From Flavobacterium glaciei (GTDB lineage: Bacteria; Bacteroidota; Bacteroidia; Flavobacteriales; Flavobacteriaceae): a DNA stretch of 64,000 nucleotides. A model generated the notes under the pieces. That model did no database searches. It saw only the letters and a list, made by a program, of their open reading frames with translations, and had not been told where the DNA came from. Both the position numbers and the translations under genes were made by a program. This document shows, piece after piece, positions 33,294-43,623 of this stretch (position 1 is its first letter; each line of letters begins with the position of its first letter). The stretch lies in contig NZ_QQBA01000013.1 in NCBI RefSeq assembly GCF_003350545.1, positions 34,080 through 98,079 of the forward strand. The letters are read 5' to 3'.

Positions 33294-34190
33294 ATGATTA
33301 CTAACAAAGAAGCATTTCGGAATTATTTGCTGTTGGAGAAAAAGTATTCTTCACATACCGTTACTGCGTATTGTAATGATGTTGATTCTTTTGAAACATA
33401 TAATGCCTTATATTTTGAACAAGAGAGTATAGAGCAAGTAAATTACAGTCAAGTTAGAAGTTGGGTTGTGTCCCTTGTTGATAGGAATATATCAAATACC
33501 TCGGTTAACAGAAAAATCGCATCCTTAAAAGCGTTTTATAAATTTCTATTGAAAACTAAGCAAATAGAAGTAAATCCGTTATTGAAGCACAATGCATTAA
33601 AGGCTCCAAAGTTGTTGCAGATTCCTTTTTCTGAAAAGGAGGTTGTTGAAGTCTTGGATTTTATGCAAAATATTTCTGGTTTTGAGGGAATTAGAAACAA
33701 ACTTATTGTGGATTTATTTTATGCTACAGGAATGCGTAGAGCGGAGCTGATAGGATTGAAAACTTCAAATATTGATTTATCTAGCAGTACTATAAAAGTT
33801 TTGGGAAAGAGAAATAAGGAGCGAATTCTGCCTGTTTTGCCAATAATAAAAGAGCAATTCGATATATACTTGAAAGAGCGATCAGCCTTGATGTCTATTG
33901 TGAATGAGGATTATTTATTTCTAACAAAAAAAGGGTTAAAATTAAATGATTCCTTTGTGTATCGATTAATAAATTCTTACTTTAGTACTGTCTCCGAAAA
34001 AGTGAAAAAAAGCCCCCATATATTAAGACATACTTTTGCAACGCATTTGTTAAATAATGGAGCAGATTTAAATTCAGTCAAGGAGTTATTAGGGCATTCT
34101 AGTTTGGCATCTACGCAAATATATACACATAGTAGTTTATCAGAACTAAAAAGTGTTTATAAAGAAGCTCATCCACGGGGACGCAAGTAA
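33294..34190 (+). CDS. xerC: Tyrosine recombinase XerC-type
   Basis: 298 residues. The N-terminal SAM-like DNA-binding domain (1-100) is followed by the catalytic domain with the full tyrosine recombinase set: R148 in YATGMRRAEL, K172 in LGKRNKER, H242 and R245 in HILRHTFATHLL, H268 in LLGHSSLASTQ, and the nucleophile Y277 in QIYTHS. The length and position between rpsU and raiA are typical of the Bacteroidota chromosomal Xer enzyme that resolves dimers at dif. There is no integrase-type extension or mobile-element context. The start ATG 33294 is one base after the rpsU terminator T-run. Confidence 0.92.
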   Translation: MITNKEAFRNYLLLEKKYSSHTVTAYCNDVDSFETYNALYFEQESIEQVNYSQVRSWVVSLVDRNISNTSVNRKIASLKAFYKFLLKTKQIEVNPLLKHNALKAPKLLQIPFSEKEVVEVLDFMQNISGFEGIRNKLIVDLFYATGMRRAELIGLKTSNIDLSSSTIKVLGKRNKERILPVLPIIKEQFDIYLKERSALMSIVNEDYLFLTKKGLKLNDSFVYRLINSYFSTVSEKVKKSPHILRHTFATHLLNNGADLNSVKELLGHSSLASTQIYTHSSLSELKSVYKEAHPRGRK

Positions 34191-34225
34191 TTTTGAGTAA
34201 TGTTTAACAATTAAAAAAAATGATT

Positions 34226-34528
34226 ATGAAGGTAAGTGTTCATGCAGTTAACTTTACTGTTGACAAAAAGCTAGTAGATTTTGTTCAAGAAAGAATGGAC
34301 AAGTTGGAAAAGTATTATGACAAAGTAGTGTCAGCAGATGTTTTTTTGAAGGTTGAAAATACAAGCGATAAAGAAAATAAAATTGCCGAAGTAAAAATCA
34401 ATGTTCCTGGAGATGATTTTTTAGTAAAAAAGCAATGTAAAACTTTTGAAGAAGCAGTTGAACTTTCGGCAGAATCTTTAGAGAGAATGTTAGTAAAAAG
34501 GAAAGAAAAAATAAGTTCACACATTTAA
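34226..34528 (+). CDS. raiA: Ribosome hibernation/translation-inhibitor factor (HPF/RaiA family)
   Basis: 100 residues from ATG 34226 (MKVSVHAVNFTVDKKLVDFVQERMDKLEKYYDKV); an ATG two codons upstream at 34220 is an alternative. It has the short-form beta-alpha-beta HPF fold with VKINVPGDDFLVKKQCKTFEEAVELSAESLERMLVKRKEK. It would bind the ribosomal A/P sites in stationary phase. It follows xerC by 35 bases and precedes the tRNA-tuf operon, a fitting place for a translation regulator. Confidence 0.92.
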   Translation: MKVSVHAVNFTVDKKLVDFVQERMDKLEKYYDKVVSADVFLKVENTSDKENKIAEVKINVPGDDFLVKKQCKTFEEAVELSAESLERMLVKRKEKISSHI

Positions 34529-34551
34529 TATGATTTTTTTTTAAAAAAATG

Positions 34552-34582
34552 TTTTGATTGAGAGATAAAATCTCTACATTTG
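34552..34582 (+). promoter_or_regulatory. Promoter of the tRNA-tuf operon (TTTG / TACATTTG)
   Basis: TTTTG at 34552-34556 and TACATTTG at 34575-34582 are 18 bases apart, a near-consensus Bacteroidota promoter. Confidence 0.65.
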
Positions 34583-34583
34583 C

Positions 34584-34611
34584 AGTCCGTTAGAAATAGC
34601 GGACTTTTTTT
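34584..34611 (+). terminator. Hairpin and T-run between raiA and tRNA-Thr
   Basis: AGTCCG (34584-34589) pairs with CGGACT (34600-34605), followed by T7. It would terminate raiA transcripts. Transcripts starting at the promoter just upstream begin within the left arm and should pass. Confidence 0.7.
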
Positions 34612-34619
34612 ATTGATTC

Positions 34620-34693
34620 GCCAGCGTAGCTCAGTTGGCTAGAGCAGCTGATTTGTAATCAGCAGGTCGTGGGTTCGAGTCCCTCCGCCGGCT
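34620..34693 (+). tRNA. tRNA-Thr (anticodon TGT)
   Basis: Cloverleaf with the anticodon loop TTTGTAA between CTGAT and ATCAG arms. The D-arm and TTCGAGT loop are normal. Two stem mismatches are seen: A4-C69 in the acceptor and T50-T64 in the T-stem. Confidence 0.9.
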
Positions 34694-34726
34694 CAAGACC
34701 GTAACGGGATGGCAATAGAAAAAGTA

Positions 34727-34807
34727 GGGGAGATACTCAAGCGGCCAACGAGGGCAGACTGTAAATCTGCTGTGTGAACTTCGCAGGTTCGAATCCTGCT
34801 CTCCCCA
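34727..34807 (+). tRNA. tRNA-Tyr (anticodon GTA)
   Basis: Class II tRNA of 81 bases with a long variable arm (TGTGTGAACTTCGC). The acceptor GGGGAGA pairs exactly with TCTCCCC, and the discriminator base is A. Confidence 0.95.
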
Positions 34808-34886
34808 CAAGAATTAATTGTTGGATTGAAAATTTCAGATTGAAAAGTCTAAAGTTAGGAATCTAAGCTCTTTAATCAAGGGTTCT

Positions 34887-34958
34887 GCCGACTTAGCTCA
34901 GAGGTAGAGTGCTTCCTTGGTAAGGAAGAGGTCACGGGTTCAATTCCCGTAGTTGGCT
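34887..34958 (+). tRNA. tRNA-Thr (anticodon GGT)
   Basis: The acceptor GCCGACT pairs with AGTTGGC (one G-T). The anticodon stem CTTCC/GGAAG encloses TTGGTAA. tuf starts 54 bases downstream. Confidence 0.95.
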
Positions 34959-35012
34959 CAAGTAAGAAGGAAATTGAAATAAATATATAAACTAGATTAA
35001 AAATTAAGTAAA

Positions 35013-36200
35013 ATGGCAAAAGAAACCTTTAACCGTTCGAAACCACACTTAAATATTGGTACGATCGGACACGTAGATCACGGTAAAACTACTTTAACAG
35101 CAGCAATCACAAAAGTGTTATCTGATGCTGGTTACTGTCAAGCAAAATCATTTGATCAAATTGATAATGCTCCTGAAGAAAAAGAAAGAGGTATTACAAT
35201 TAACACATCACACGTTGAGTATGAAACTGCTAACCGTCACTACGCACACGTTGACTGTCCTGGTCACGCGGATTACGTAAAAAACATGGTTACTGGTGCT
35301 GCTCAAATGGATGGTGCTATCCTTGTTGTAGCTGCAACTGATGGACCAATGCCACAAACACGTGAGCACATCCTTTTAGGTCGCCAAGTTGGTATTCCTA
35401 GAATGGTAGTATTCATGAACAAAGTGGATATGGTTGATGATGCTGAGTTGTTAGAACTTGTTGAAATGGAAATTAGAGACTTATTGTCTTTCTATGAATA
35501 TGATGGAGATAATTGTCCAGTTGTTCAAGGGTCTGCTCTTGGAGGATTGAATAATGATCCAGCTTGGGTACCAAAAATCATTGAATTGATGGAAGCTGTT
35601 GATAGCTGGATTGAAGAGCCAGTTCGTGATACAGAAAAACCATTCTTGATGCCGGTTGAGGATGTATTTACAATTACTGGTCGTGGAACTGTTGCTACAG
35701 GTCGTATCGAAACTGGTATTGCTAATACAGGAGATGCTGTTGAAATCATTGGTATGGGAGCTGAAAAATTAACTTCTACTATTACAGGAGTTGAGATGTT
35801 CCGTAAAATCCTTGATAGAGGAGAAGCAGGAGATAACGTAGGTTTATTGTTACGTGGTGTTGATAAAGAATCTATCAAAAGAGGAATGGTTATCATTAAG
35901 CCAGGATCAGTTAAACCACACGCTACTTTCAAAGCTGAGGTTTATATCTTGAAAAAAGAAGAAGGTGGTCGTCACACACCATTTCATAATAACTACCGTC
36001 CGCAGTTCTACGTACGTACAACTGACGTAACAGGGGTTATTACTTTGCCAGAAGGTGTAGAGATGGTAATGCCAGGAGATAACTTAACTATTAATGTTGC
36101 TTTGTTAAGCCCAATCGCAATGAGCGTTGGTTTACGTTTTGCTATCCGTGAAGGTGGTAGAACAGTAGGTGCTGGTCAAGTAACTGAAATTGTAGGATAA
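35013..36200 (+). CDS. tuf: Elongation factor Tu
   Basis: 395 residues. It delivers aminoacyl-tRNA to the ribosome as a GTPase. G1 GHVDHGKT (18-25), the switch [14 protein letters not shown]3 DCPGH, and G4 NKVDMVDD are intact. Domain 2 starts near [25 protein letters not shown], and domain 3 ends [11 protein letters not shown]. The position after tRNA-Thr and before tRNA-Trp and secE-nusG is the classic arrangement. Confidence 0.98.
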   Translation: MAKETFNRSKPHLNIGTIGHVDHGKTTLTAAITKVLSDAGYCQAKSFDQIDNAPEEKERGITINTSHVEYETANRHYAHVDCPGHADYVKNMVTGAAQMDGAILVVAATDGPMPQTREHILLGRQVGIPRMVVFMNKVDMVDDAELLELVEMEIRDLLSFYEYDGDNCPVVQGSALGGLNNDPAWVPKIIELMEAVDSWIEEPVRDTEKPFLMPVEDVFTITGRGTVATGRIETGIANTGDAVEIIGMGAEKLTSTITGVEMFRKILDRGEAGDNVGLLLRGVDKESIKRGMVIIKPGSVKPHATFKAEVYILKKEEGGRHTPFHNNYRPQFYVRTTDVTGVITLPEGVEMVMPGDNLTINVALLSPIAMSVGLRFAIREGGRTVGAGQVTEIVG

Positions 36201-36218
36201 TCTACTTTTAATAATTTC

Positions 36219-36256
36219 AAAAAGTAGTGTCGTTTAACGATGACACTACTTTTTAT
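36219..36256 (+). terminator. Terminator after tuf
   Basis: AAAAAGTAGTGTC (36219-36231) pairs with GACACTACTTTTT (36242-36254). It sits four bases before tRNA-Trp, so it may reduce read-through into the secE operon. Confidence 0.85.
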
Positions 36257-36259
36257 TCT

Positions 36260-36330
36260 ACGGGCGTAGTTCAAGGGTAGAATAGCGGTCTCCAAAACCG
36301 TTGATGGGGGTTCGAATCCCTCCGCCCGTG
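36260..36330 (+). tRNA. tRNA-Trp (anticodon CCA)
   Basis: The acceptor ACGGGCG pairs with CGCCCGT, the discriminator base is G, and the anticodon loop is CTCCAAA. It lies between tuf and secE as in many bacteria. Confidence 0.95.
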
Positions 36331-36347
36331 CAAAAAAATAAATCATA

Positions 36348-36545
36348 ATGACAAAAGTTGTTAATTACATATCAGAAGCATTTGAGGAATTAAAGTCAAA
36401 TGTAACTTGGCCAGCTTGGGCTGAGGTTCAACGTCTAACGATTGTTGTTGCTGTTTTTTCAATATTATTTGCTTTGGCAACTTGGGGTGTAGATGAAATT
36501 TTCGCAAAAGCTTTGGCTGGATTTTTTAATTGGATAAAAGCATAA
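36348..36545 (+). CDS. secE: Preprotein translocase subunit SecE
   Basis: 65 residues, the short single-helix form. An amphipathic ISEAFEELKSNVTWPAWAEVQRLTI is followed by one membrane span (about residues 30-50), VVAVFSILFALATWGVDEIF. The WP-containing hinge motif is conserved. It is a SecYEG channel component. Starts 17 bases after tRNA-Trp; nusG follows after 10 bases. Confidence 0.95.
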   Translation: MTKVVNYISEAFEELKSNVTWPAWAEVQRLTIVVAVFSILFALATWGVDEIFAKALAGFFNWIKA

Positions 36546-36555
36546 TTTTTTTGTT

Positions 36556-37107
36556 ATGGCAGATAATAATATTAAAAAGTGGTATGTCGTTAGAGCAGTA
36601 AGTGGTCAAGAAAATAAAGTAAAAGCTTATATTGAGACTGAAATTGCGCGATTAGGAATGGGTGATTATGTTTCGCAAGTTTTAGTACCTACTGAAAAAG
36701 TAGTTACGGTAAAAGAGGGGAAGAAATTAGTTAAAGACAAGGTTTATTTTCCTGGTTATGTTATGATTGAAGCAAATCTTATTGGAGAGATACCTCATAT
36801 TATTAAGTCTATAACAAGCGTTATTGGTTTTCTAGGTGAAATTAAAGGTGGTGAACCAGTTCCATTAAGAATTTCGGAAGTAAACAGAATGTTAGGTAAG
36901 GTAGATGAGTTAGCTGTAAATACAGATACCCGTTCTATTCCATTTAACATTGGTGAGACTATTAAGGTTGTTGATGGGCCTTTTAATGGTTTTAATGGTA
37001 CTGTCGAAAAAATAAATGAAGAAAAGCGTAAACTGGAAGTAATGGTTAAGATCTTTGGAAGAAAAACACCATTAGAGTTGAGTTTTATGCAAGTTGAAAA
37101 AGTATAA
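36556..37107 (+). CDS. nusG: Transcription termination/antitermination protein NusG
   Basis: 183 residues. The NGN domain begins KKWYVVRAVSGQENKVKAYIE and includes YVSQVLVPTEKVV and FPGYVMIEANL. The C-terminal KOW domain is IPFNIGETIKVVDGPFNGFNGTVEKINEEKRKLEVMVKIFGRKTPLELSFMQVEKV. It binds RNA polymerase and links it to Rho or ribosomes. Operon with secE. Confidence 0.97.
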   Translation: MADNNIKKWYVVRAVSGQENKVKAYIETEIARLGMGDYVSQVLVPTEKVVTVKEGKKLVKDKVYFPGYVMIEANLIGEIPHIIKSITSVIGFLGEIKGGEPVPLRISEVNRMLGKVDELAVNTDTRSIPFNIGETIKVVDGPFNGFNGTVEKINEEKRKLEVMVKIFGRKTPLELSFMQVEKV

Positions 37108-37175
37108 TTTTTTGTTACATCTATAATATCCGCTTCAATCGCTTCCAATGATTGTTGTGTTAAATTTTTTAAAAA

Positions 37176-37613
37176 ATGGCTAAAGAAATTAGTAAGGTAG
37201 TTAAACTACAAGTTAAGGGAGGTGCTGCGAACCCGTCGCCACCGGTTGGACCTGCTTTAGGAGCTGCTGGGGTAAACATCATGGAATTCTGTAAGCAATT
37301 TAATGCTAGAACTCAAGATAAACCCGGCAAAATATGCCCAGTACAAATTACTGTGTATAAAGACAAATCATTTGATTTTGTTGTAAAAACTCCTCCAGCG
37401 GCTGTCCAATTATTGGAAGCTGCAAAGCTAAAGTCAGGATCTGGTGAACCAAATCGTAAAAAAGTAGCTAGCGTTACTTGGGATGTTATCAAGGCAATTG
37501 CTGAAGATAAAATGGTAGATCTAAATGCATTCACAATCGAATCTGCTATGAGCATGATTGCTGGAACAGCTAGATCTATGGGTATAACTGTATCAGGAGA
37601 TTCTCCTTTTTAA
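37176..37613 (+). CDS. rplK: 50S ribosomal protein L11
   Basis: 145 residues. [35 protein letters not shown] is the L11 N-terminal signature. The C-terminal domain binds the GTPase-centre rRNA ([15 protein letters not shown]). First gene of the L11-L1 operon, 13 bases before rplA. The 68 bases after nusG show no feature. Confidence 0.98.
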   Translation: MAKEISKVVKLQVKGGAANPSPPVGPALGAAGVNIMEFCKQFNARTQDKPGKICPVQITVYKDKSFDFVVKTPPAAVQLLEAAKLKSGSGEPNRKKVASVTWDVIKAIAEDKMVDLNAFTIESAMSMIAGTARSMGITVSGDSPF

Positions 37614-37626
37614 TTAAGAGAAAGAC

Positions 37627-38316
37627 ATGGCAAAATTGACAAAAAAGCAAAAAGAGGCTGCTTCAAAAATTGAAAAGAACAAATTATACTCTTTAAAAGA
37701 TGCAGCTGCATTGATAAAAGTAATTGCTTCTGCAAAATTTGATGAGTCTGTTGATATCGCAGTTCGATTGGGTGTAGATCCAAGAAAAGCGAATCAAATG
37801 GTTAGAGGTGTGGTAACATTACCTCATGGAACGGGTAAGGATGTTAAAGTATTAGCATTAGTTACTCCAGATAAAGAAGCGGAAGCTTTAGCAGCTGGTG
37901 CAGACTATGTAGGTCTTGACGATTACCTTCAAAAAATTAAAGACGGTTGGACAGATGTAGATGTTATCATCACAATGCCTGCTGTAATGGGTAAATTAGG
38001 TCCATTAGGTCGTATTTTAGGACCTAGAGGTTTAATGCCAAACCCTAAGACAGGTACTGTAACTATGGATGTTGCAAAAGCTGTTCAAGAAGTTAAAGCT
38101 GGTAAAATCGATTTCAAAGTTGATAAAACTGGTATCGTACATGCAGGAATTGGTAAAGTTTCTTTTGGAGCTGAACAAATTTATGACAATGCACACGAAA
38201 TTATTCAAACATTAATCAAACTTAAGCCAACTGCTGCTAAAGGTACCTATATTAAAGGTATTCACCTTACAAGCACTATGAGTCCTGCAATTGCATTGGA
38301 TCCAAAAGCAGTATAA
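37627..38316 (+). CDS. rplA: 50S ribosomal protein L1
   Basis: 229 residues. Contains [26 protein letters not shown] and the L1 signature [25 protein letters not shown]. It forms the L1 stalk and in many bacteria represses its own operon. rplJ follows after 22 bases. Confidence 0.98.
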   Translation: MAKLTKKQKEAASKIEKNKLYSLKDAAALIKVIASAKFDESVDIAVRLGVDPRKANQMVRGVVTLPHGTGKDVKVLALVTPDKEAEALAAGADYVGLDDYLQKIKDGWTDVDVIITMPAVMGKLGPLGRILGPRGLMPNPKTGTVTMDVAKAVQEVKAGKIDFKVDKTGIVHAGIGKVSFGAEQIYDNAHEIIQTLIKLKPTAAKGTYIKGIHLTSTMSPAIALDPKAV

Positions 38317-38338
38317 TTGGTAGTTAATAATTTTTAGT

Positions 38339-38851
38339 ATGACTAGAGAAGAAAAATCAATCGCGATTGAAGATTTAACTGCACAGTTAGCTGGTACAAA
38401 TATCATTTATATATCTGATATTTCAGGACTTAACGCAGAGACTACTTCAAGCTTGAGAAGAGCTTGTTTTAAAGCAGGTATAAAATTAGAGGTTGTAAAA
38501 AACACTTTGCTTGCAAAAGCAATGGAAGCTTCTGATAATGATTATGGTGATTTACCATCTGTATTAACAGGTAATAGCGCTATATTTATTTCAGATATTG
38601 CAAATGCACCTGGAAAAATAATTAAAGATTTTAGAAAAAAATCAGCTAAACCTGTACTAAAGGGTGCTTATATTAATTCTGAAATTTATATTGGAGATGA
38701 CCAATTAGATGCATTAGCAACTATTAAATCTAAAGAAGAGCTTATTGGCGAAATCATTGGATTGCTTCAATCACCAGCTCAAAGAGTTATTTCTGCTCTT
38801 CAAAACCAATTCGCAAAAAGCGAAGAGGCTACAGAAGAAGTAGAAGCATAA
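38339..38851 (+). CDS. rplJ: 50S ribosomal protein L10
   Basis: 170 residues. N-terminal rRNA-binding domain with SDISGLNAETTSSLRRACFKAGIKLEVVKNTLLAKAM; the C-terminal helix binds L7/L12 dimers. The 90-base gap to rplL holds a small hairpin near 38859-38876 (AGAC/GTCT). Confidence 0.97.
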   Translation: MTREEKSIAIEDLTAQLAGTNIIYISDISGLNAETTSSLRRACFKAGIKLEVVKNTLLAKAMEASDNDYGDLPSVLTGNSAIFISDIANAPGKIIKDFRKKSAKPVLKGAYINSEIYIGDDQLDALATIKSKEELIGEIIGLLQSPAQRVISALQNQFAKSEEATEEVEA

Positions 38852-38941
38852 TAAAACAGACTTTATAGTCTAAGTTTTATTTTAAAAAGCGCACAATAAA
38901 TAAATTATATTTTTACAAATCATTTTAAAACGATAGAAAAA

Positions 38942-39310
38942 ATGGCAGATTTGAAACAATTCGCAGAACAATTAGTTAATCTTACTGTAAAAGAAGTTAA
39001 CGAATTAGCAACAATATTAAAAGATGAGTACGGAATCGAACCAGCTGCTGCAGCTGTAGTAGTTTCAGGTGGTGGAGAAGCTGCTGCTGAAGAAGTACAA
39101 ACAGAATTTACAGTTGTATTAAAAGAGGCTGGTGCTTCTAAATTAGCAGTTGTAAAATTAGTTAAAGAACTTACAGGTTTAGGTTTGAAAGAAGCTAAAG
39201 ATGTAGTTGATAGCGCACCAAGTAATGTAAAAGAAGGTGTAACTAAAGAAGAAGCTGAAGGGCTTAAAAAATCTTTAGAAGAAGCTGGAGCTGTAGTTGA
39301 ACTTAAATAG
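38942..39310 (+). CDS. rplL: 50S ribosomal protein L7/L12
   Basis: 122 residues. N-terminal dimerisation helix ([36 protein letters not shown]), an alanine-rich hinge, and the C-terminal factor-binding domain [39 protein letters not shown]. Forms the stalk that recruits translation GTPases. A strong hairpin follows and separates it from rpoB. Confidence 0.98.
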   Translation: MADLKQFAEQLVNLTVKEVNELATILKDEYGIEPAAAAVVVSGGGEAAAEEVQTEFTVVLKEAGASKLAVVKLVKELTGLGLKEAKDVVDSAPSNVKEGVTKEEAEGLKKSLEEAGAVVELK

Positions 39311-39332
39311 TTAAACTTAGTTTAAAGAATAA

Positions 39333-39378
39333 GGTTTAGGTCTTGGGTTTTATCACCCAATGACCTAAACCATTTTTT
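39333..39378 (+). terminator. Attenuator/terminator between rplL and rpoB
   Basis: GGTTTAGGTC-TTGGG (39333-39347) pairs with CCCAA-TGACCTAAACC (39356-39371), followed by ATTTTTT. The 276-base gap to rpoB contains no other clear element. Confidence 0.85.
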
Positions 39379-39586
39379 CGTATAACAAAAGTCTAGCTTG
39401 TATAATTGCAGATTAGTCTTTTAAATTAAATTCATTTTACCCATTACGAGGAAAAAAAATTAACAGATAATAAGAAAGTAGTTATCTTAAATTGGTTTTT
39501 AAAGATGTATTGGTCGTAAAATATAAGTATAAATAGATATTATTTGTACAAAAAAATTACTTTTTTAATCAAAATTTTGTCCATTG

Positions 39587-42500
39587 ATGATAACAAATCA
39601 GACTGAAAGATTGAATTTTGCCTCTACAAAAAATATTCCTGATTATCCAGATTTTCTAGATGTTCAGGTAAAATCGTTTAAAGATTTTTTTCAATTAGAA
39701 ACTAAATCTGACGAAAGAGGCGACGAAGGGCTTTACAATACCTTCATGGAAAATTTCCCAATTACTGATACAAGAAATAACTTTGTATTGGAATTCCTTG
39801 ATTACTTTGTTGATCCACCTCGTTACACCATTCAAGAATGTATAGAAAGAGGTCTAACCTATAGTGTTCCTTTAAAAGCAAGGTTAAAACTATATTGTAC
39901 GGATCCAGAACATGAAGATTTTGAAACTATTGTACAAGATGTTTATCTTGGTACAATTCCTTATATGACACCAAGCGGTACCTTTGTTATTAATGGTGCT
40001 GAGCGTGTAGTTGTTTCTCAATTACACAGATCTCCTGGTGTTTTCTTTGGTCAATCATTCCATGCAAATGGTACAAAATTGTATTCTGCCAGAGTAATTC
40101 CTTTTAAAGGTTCTTGGATAGAATTCTCTACAGATATAAACAGTGTTATGTATGCTTATATCGACAGAAAGAAAAAATTACCTGTAACTACTTTATTCCG
40201 TGCTATTGGATTCGAAAGAGACAAGGATATCCTTGAGATTTTTGATCTTGCTGAAGAAATTAAAGTTTCTAAAACAGGTTTAAAAAAATATATCGGTAGA
40301 AAATTAGCGGCTCGTGTATTGAATACATGGCATGAAGATTTCGTAGATGAAGACACTGGTGAAGTAGTTTCTATCGAACGTAACGAAATAATCCTTGATA
40401 GAGATACCATTATTGATAAAGATAATGTAGAAGAAATCATTGATTCTAACGTTAAATCTATTTTGTTACATAAAGAAGATGCTAATCAAGGTGATTATGC
40501 AATCATTCATAATACGTTACAAAAAGATCCAACAAACTCTGAAAAAGAGGCTGTTGAACATATCTACAGACAATTACGTAATGCTGAACCGCCTGATGAA
40601 GAAACGGCACGTGGTATTATTGATAAATTATTCTTTTCTGACCAACGTTATAACTTAGGTGAAGTAGGTCGTTACAGAATTAATAAAAAATTAGGGTTAG
40701 ATACTCCAATGGAAAAGCAAGTCTTGACCAAAGAGGATATCATTACTATAGTTAAATATTTGATCGAATTGATCAACTCTAAAGCAGAGATTGATGATAT
40801 TGATCACTTATCAAACCGTCGTGTTAGAACAGTTGGCGAACAATTGTCTCAACAATTCGGTGTTGGTTTAGCACGTATGGCGAGAACTATTCGTGAGAGA
40901 ATGAACGTTAGAGATAACGAGGTGTTTACACCAATAGATTTGATTAATGCAAAAACATTATCGTCTGTTATCAACTCTTTCTTTGGTACAAACCAGTTGT
41001 CTCAGTTTATGGATCAAACGAATCCACTTGCCGAGATTACGCACAAGAGAAGATTATCAGCACTAGGACCAGGTGGACTTTCAAGAGAAAGAGCAGGTTT
41101 TGAGGTACGTGACGTTCACTATACGCATTACGGACGTTTATGTCCAATTGAAACTCCTGAGGGACCAAACATTGGATTGATTTCATCTCTTGGTGTTTAT
41201 GCTAAAGTAAATGGAATGGGTTTCATCGAAACTCCATACCGTAAGGTAACTAACGGAGTTGTTGATTTAAATGCTACTCCAGTGTATTTAAGTGCTGAAG
41301 AAGAGGAAGGAATGTTAATTGCTCAGGCAAACATTCAAATGGATGCTGCTGGTAAAATAACTGCCGAAGACGTTATTGCACGTCAAGAAGGTGATTTTCC
41401 AGTTATTGAACCTTCTAAAGTAGATTATACTGATGTTGCTCCTAACCAAATTGCTTCGATTTCTGCATCTTTGATTCCTTTCTTGGAACATGATGATGCG
41501 AATAGAGCTTTGATGGGATCTAACATGATGCGTCAGGCCGTACCATTAATTCGTCCTGAAGCTCCTATTGTTGGAACTGGTTTAGAGCGTCAAGTAGCTT
41601 CTGACTCTAGAGTATTGATAAATGCTGAAGGAGATGGAGTTATTGAATATGTAGATGCAAATATCATCACTATCAAATACGATCGTTCTGAGGAAGAAAG
41701 AATGGTAAGTTTTGAGCCAGATGAGAAAACATACAATCTAATTAAATTTAGAAAAACCAATCAAGGTACAAGTATCAACCTTAAACCTATCGTAAGAAAA
41801 GGGGATAGAGTGGTTCCTGGACAAGTATTATCTGAAGGATATGCGACTCAAAATGGTGAATTAGCTTTAGGAAGAAACCTAAAAGTTGCATTTATGCCAT
41901 GGAAAGGGTACAACTTCGAGGATGCGATTGTAATTTCTGAAAAAGTGGTTCGTGACGATATTTTTACCTCTATTCACGTTGATGATTATTCATTAGAGGT
42001 TAGAGATACTAAATTAGGTAACGAAGAACTAACGAACGATATACCGAACGTTTCTGAAGAAGCTACAAAAGATTTAGATGAAAATGGTATGATTAGAATT
42101 GGAGCCGAGGTTAAACCTGGTGACATTCTTATCGGAAAAATTACTCCAAAAGGGGAATCAGATCCTACTCCTGAAGAGAAATTGCTTCGTGCAATCTTCG
42201 GGGACAAAGCAGGTGATGTAAAAGATGCTTCATTAAAAGCATCTCCTTCTTTACATGGTGTTGTTTTAGACAAAAAATTGTTTGCAAGAGCAGTAAAAGA
42301 TAAACGTAAACGTACTCAAGATAAAGATGCTTTAGGAGCACTTGAAATGGAGTTTGAAGTTAAATTTGTTGAATTAAAAGACAAATTAGTTGAAAAACTT
42401 TTCTTGATCGTAAACGGAAAAACCTCTCAAGGTGTAATGAATGATTTGGGCGAAGAAGTTTTACCAAAAGGTAAAAAATACACTCAAAAAATGCTTTATG

Positions 42501-43399
42501 CTGTTGAAGATTTTGCTCACTTAAGTAAAGGTCAATGGGTTGCTGATGATGCAACTAATAAAATGGTTAATGATTTAATTCATAACTATAAAATCAAATT
42601 GAACGATTTACAAGGTGCATTACGTAGAGAAAAATTCACTATTACTGTTGGAGATGAATTGCCGGCAGGAATCTTGAAATTGGCGAAAGTATATATTGCC
42701 AAAAAACGTAAGTTGAAAGTTGGGGATAAAATGGCAGGACGTCACGGTAACAAGGGTATTGTTGCTCGTATTGTTCGTCATGAAGATATGCCTTTCCTTG
42801 AAGACGGAACACCAGTTGATATTGTGTTGAACCCATTAGGTGTACCTTCACGTATGAACATTGGTCAGATTTATGAAACAGTGCTTGGTTGGGCTGGTAT
42901 GAACTTGGGTAGAAAATTTGCTACACCAATTTTTGACGGAGCAACTTTAGACCAAATTAATGAATTGACTGACGAAGCTGGAATACCACGTTTTGGACAT
43001 ACACATTTATATGATGGTGGTACAGGAGAGCGTTTCCATCAAGCTGCAACAGTAGGAGTTATCTACATGTTGAAACTTGGACACATGGTTGACGATAAAA
43101 TGCACGCACGTTCTATAGGTCCATACTCGTTGATTACACAACAACCACTTGGAGGTAAAGCTCAATTTGGAGGTCAACGTTTTGGTGAGATGGAGGTTTG
43201 GGCACTTGAGGCTTATGGAGCATCAAGTACTCTTAGAGAAATCTTGACTGTTAAGTCTGATGATGTTATCGGTAGAGCAAAAACTTACGAAGCAATCGTA
43301 AAGGGTGAATCTATGCCAGAACCAGGATTACCTGAATCATTCAATGTGTTAATGCATGAATTGAAAGGTCTTGGTTTAGATATCAGATTAGAAGAATAA
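39587..43399 (+). CDS. rpoB: DNA-directed RNA polymerase subunit beta
   Basis: 1270 residues. The preferred start is ATG 39587 ([13 protein letters not shown]); the TTG one codon upstream is less likely. The rifampicin region is intact: [66 protein letters not shown] and the C-terminal [27 protein letters not shown] clamp sequence are present. At the classical positions the serine of HKRRLSALG and the Asp and His-region residues appear wild-type. The rpoC gene follows after an unusually long 305-base spacer. Confidence 0.98.
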   Translation: MITNQTERLNFASTKNIPDYPDFLDVQVKSFKDFFQLETKSDERGDEGLYNTFMENFPITDTRNNFVLEFLDYFVDPPRYTIQECIERGLTYSVPLKARLKLYCTDPEHEDFETIVQDVYLGTIPYMTPSGTFVINGAERVVVSQLHRSPGVFFGQSFHANGTKLYSARVIPFKGSWIEFSTDINSVMYAYIDRKKKLPVTTLFRAIGFERDKDILEIFDLAEEIKVSKTGLKKYIGRKLAARVLNTWHEDFVDEDTGEVVSIERNEIILDRDTIIDKDNVEEIIDSNVKSILLHKEDANQGDYAIIHNTLQKDPTNSEKEAVEHIYRQLRNAEPPDEETARGIIDKLFFSDQRYNLGEVGRYRINKKLGLDTPMEKQVLTKEDIITIVKYLIELINSKAEIDDIDHLSNRRVRTVGEQLSQQFGVGLARMARTIRERMNVRDNEVFTPIDLINAKTLSSVINSFFGTNQLSQFMDQTNPLAEITHKRRLSALGPGGLSRERAGFEVRDVHYTHYGRLCPIETPEGPNIGLISSLGVYAKVNGMGFIETPYRKVTNGVVDLNATPVYLSAEEEEGMLIAQANIQMDAAGKITAEDVIARQEGDFPVIEPSKVDYTDVAPNQIASISASLIPFLEHDDANRALMGSNMMRQAVPLIRPEAPIVGTGLERQVASDSRVLINAEGDGVIEYVDANIITIKYDRSEEERMVSFEPDEKTYNLIKFRKTNQGTSINLKPIVRKGDRVVPGQVLSEGYATQNGELALGRNLKVAFMPWKGYNFEDAIVISEKVVRDDIFTSIHVDDYSLEVRDTKLGNEELTNDIPNVSEEATKDLDENGMIRIGAEVKPGDILIGKITPKGESDPTPEEKLLRAIFGDKAGDVKDASLKASPSLHGVVLDKKLFARAVKDKRKRTQDKDALGALEMEFEVKFVELKDKLVEKLFLIVNGKTSQGVMNDLGEEVLPKGKKYTQKMLYAVEDFAHLSKGQWVADDATNKMVNDLIHNYKIKLNDLQGALRREKFTITVGDELPAGILKLAKVYIAKKRKLKVGDKMAGRHGNKGIVARIVRHEDMPFLEDGTPVDIVLNPLGVPSRMNIGQIYETVLGWAGMNLGRKFATPIFDGATLDQINELTDEAGIPRFGHTHLYDGGTGERFHQAATVGVIYMLKLGHMVDDKMHARSIGPYSLITQQPLGGKAQFGGQRFGEMEVWALEAYGASSTLREILTVKSDDVIGRAKTYEAIVKGESMPEPGLPESFNVLMHELKGLGLDIRLEE

Positions 43400-43407
43400 T
43401 ATTCAGT

Positions 43408-43460
43408 AAAAAGTGGTCAGTGTTCAATGTATGTTGAATACTGAACACTGATTACTTTTT
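43408..43460 (+). terminator. Long hairpin in the rpoB-rpoC spacer
   Basis: AAAAAGTGGTCAGTGTTCA (43408-43426) pairs with TGAACACTGATTACTTTTT (43442-43460), two G-T wobbles. The T-run closes the stem, so it resembles an attenuator. Confidence 0.65.
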
Positions 43461-43623
43461 AAATTAGTTTTCAAGATTTATACCCGTAAACCGTTCCGAT
43501 TTTTTATTGAGTTGTACGGCTCATTAATTAGCACTTCAAGCAAGGACTTGAGGTTTAGAGAAGTAATTCGAGGTAATGTTACAGTCATAAAGTCAAATGT
43601 CTTAAAGTTTTAAAGTCTAGTGT

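Noticed and set aside
33294..34190. Tyrosine recombinase as a phage or island integrase
   Set aside because: The rpsU-xerC-raiA-tRNA-tuf context is housekeeping and nearby tRNAs have no flanking direct repeats or foreign cargo.
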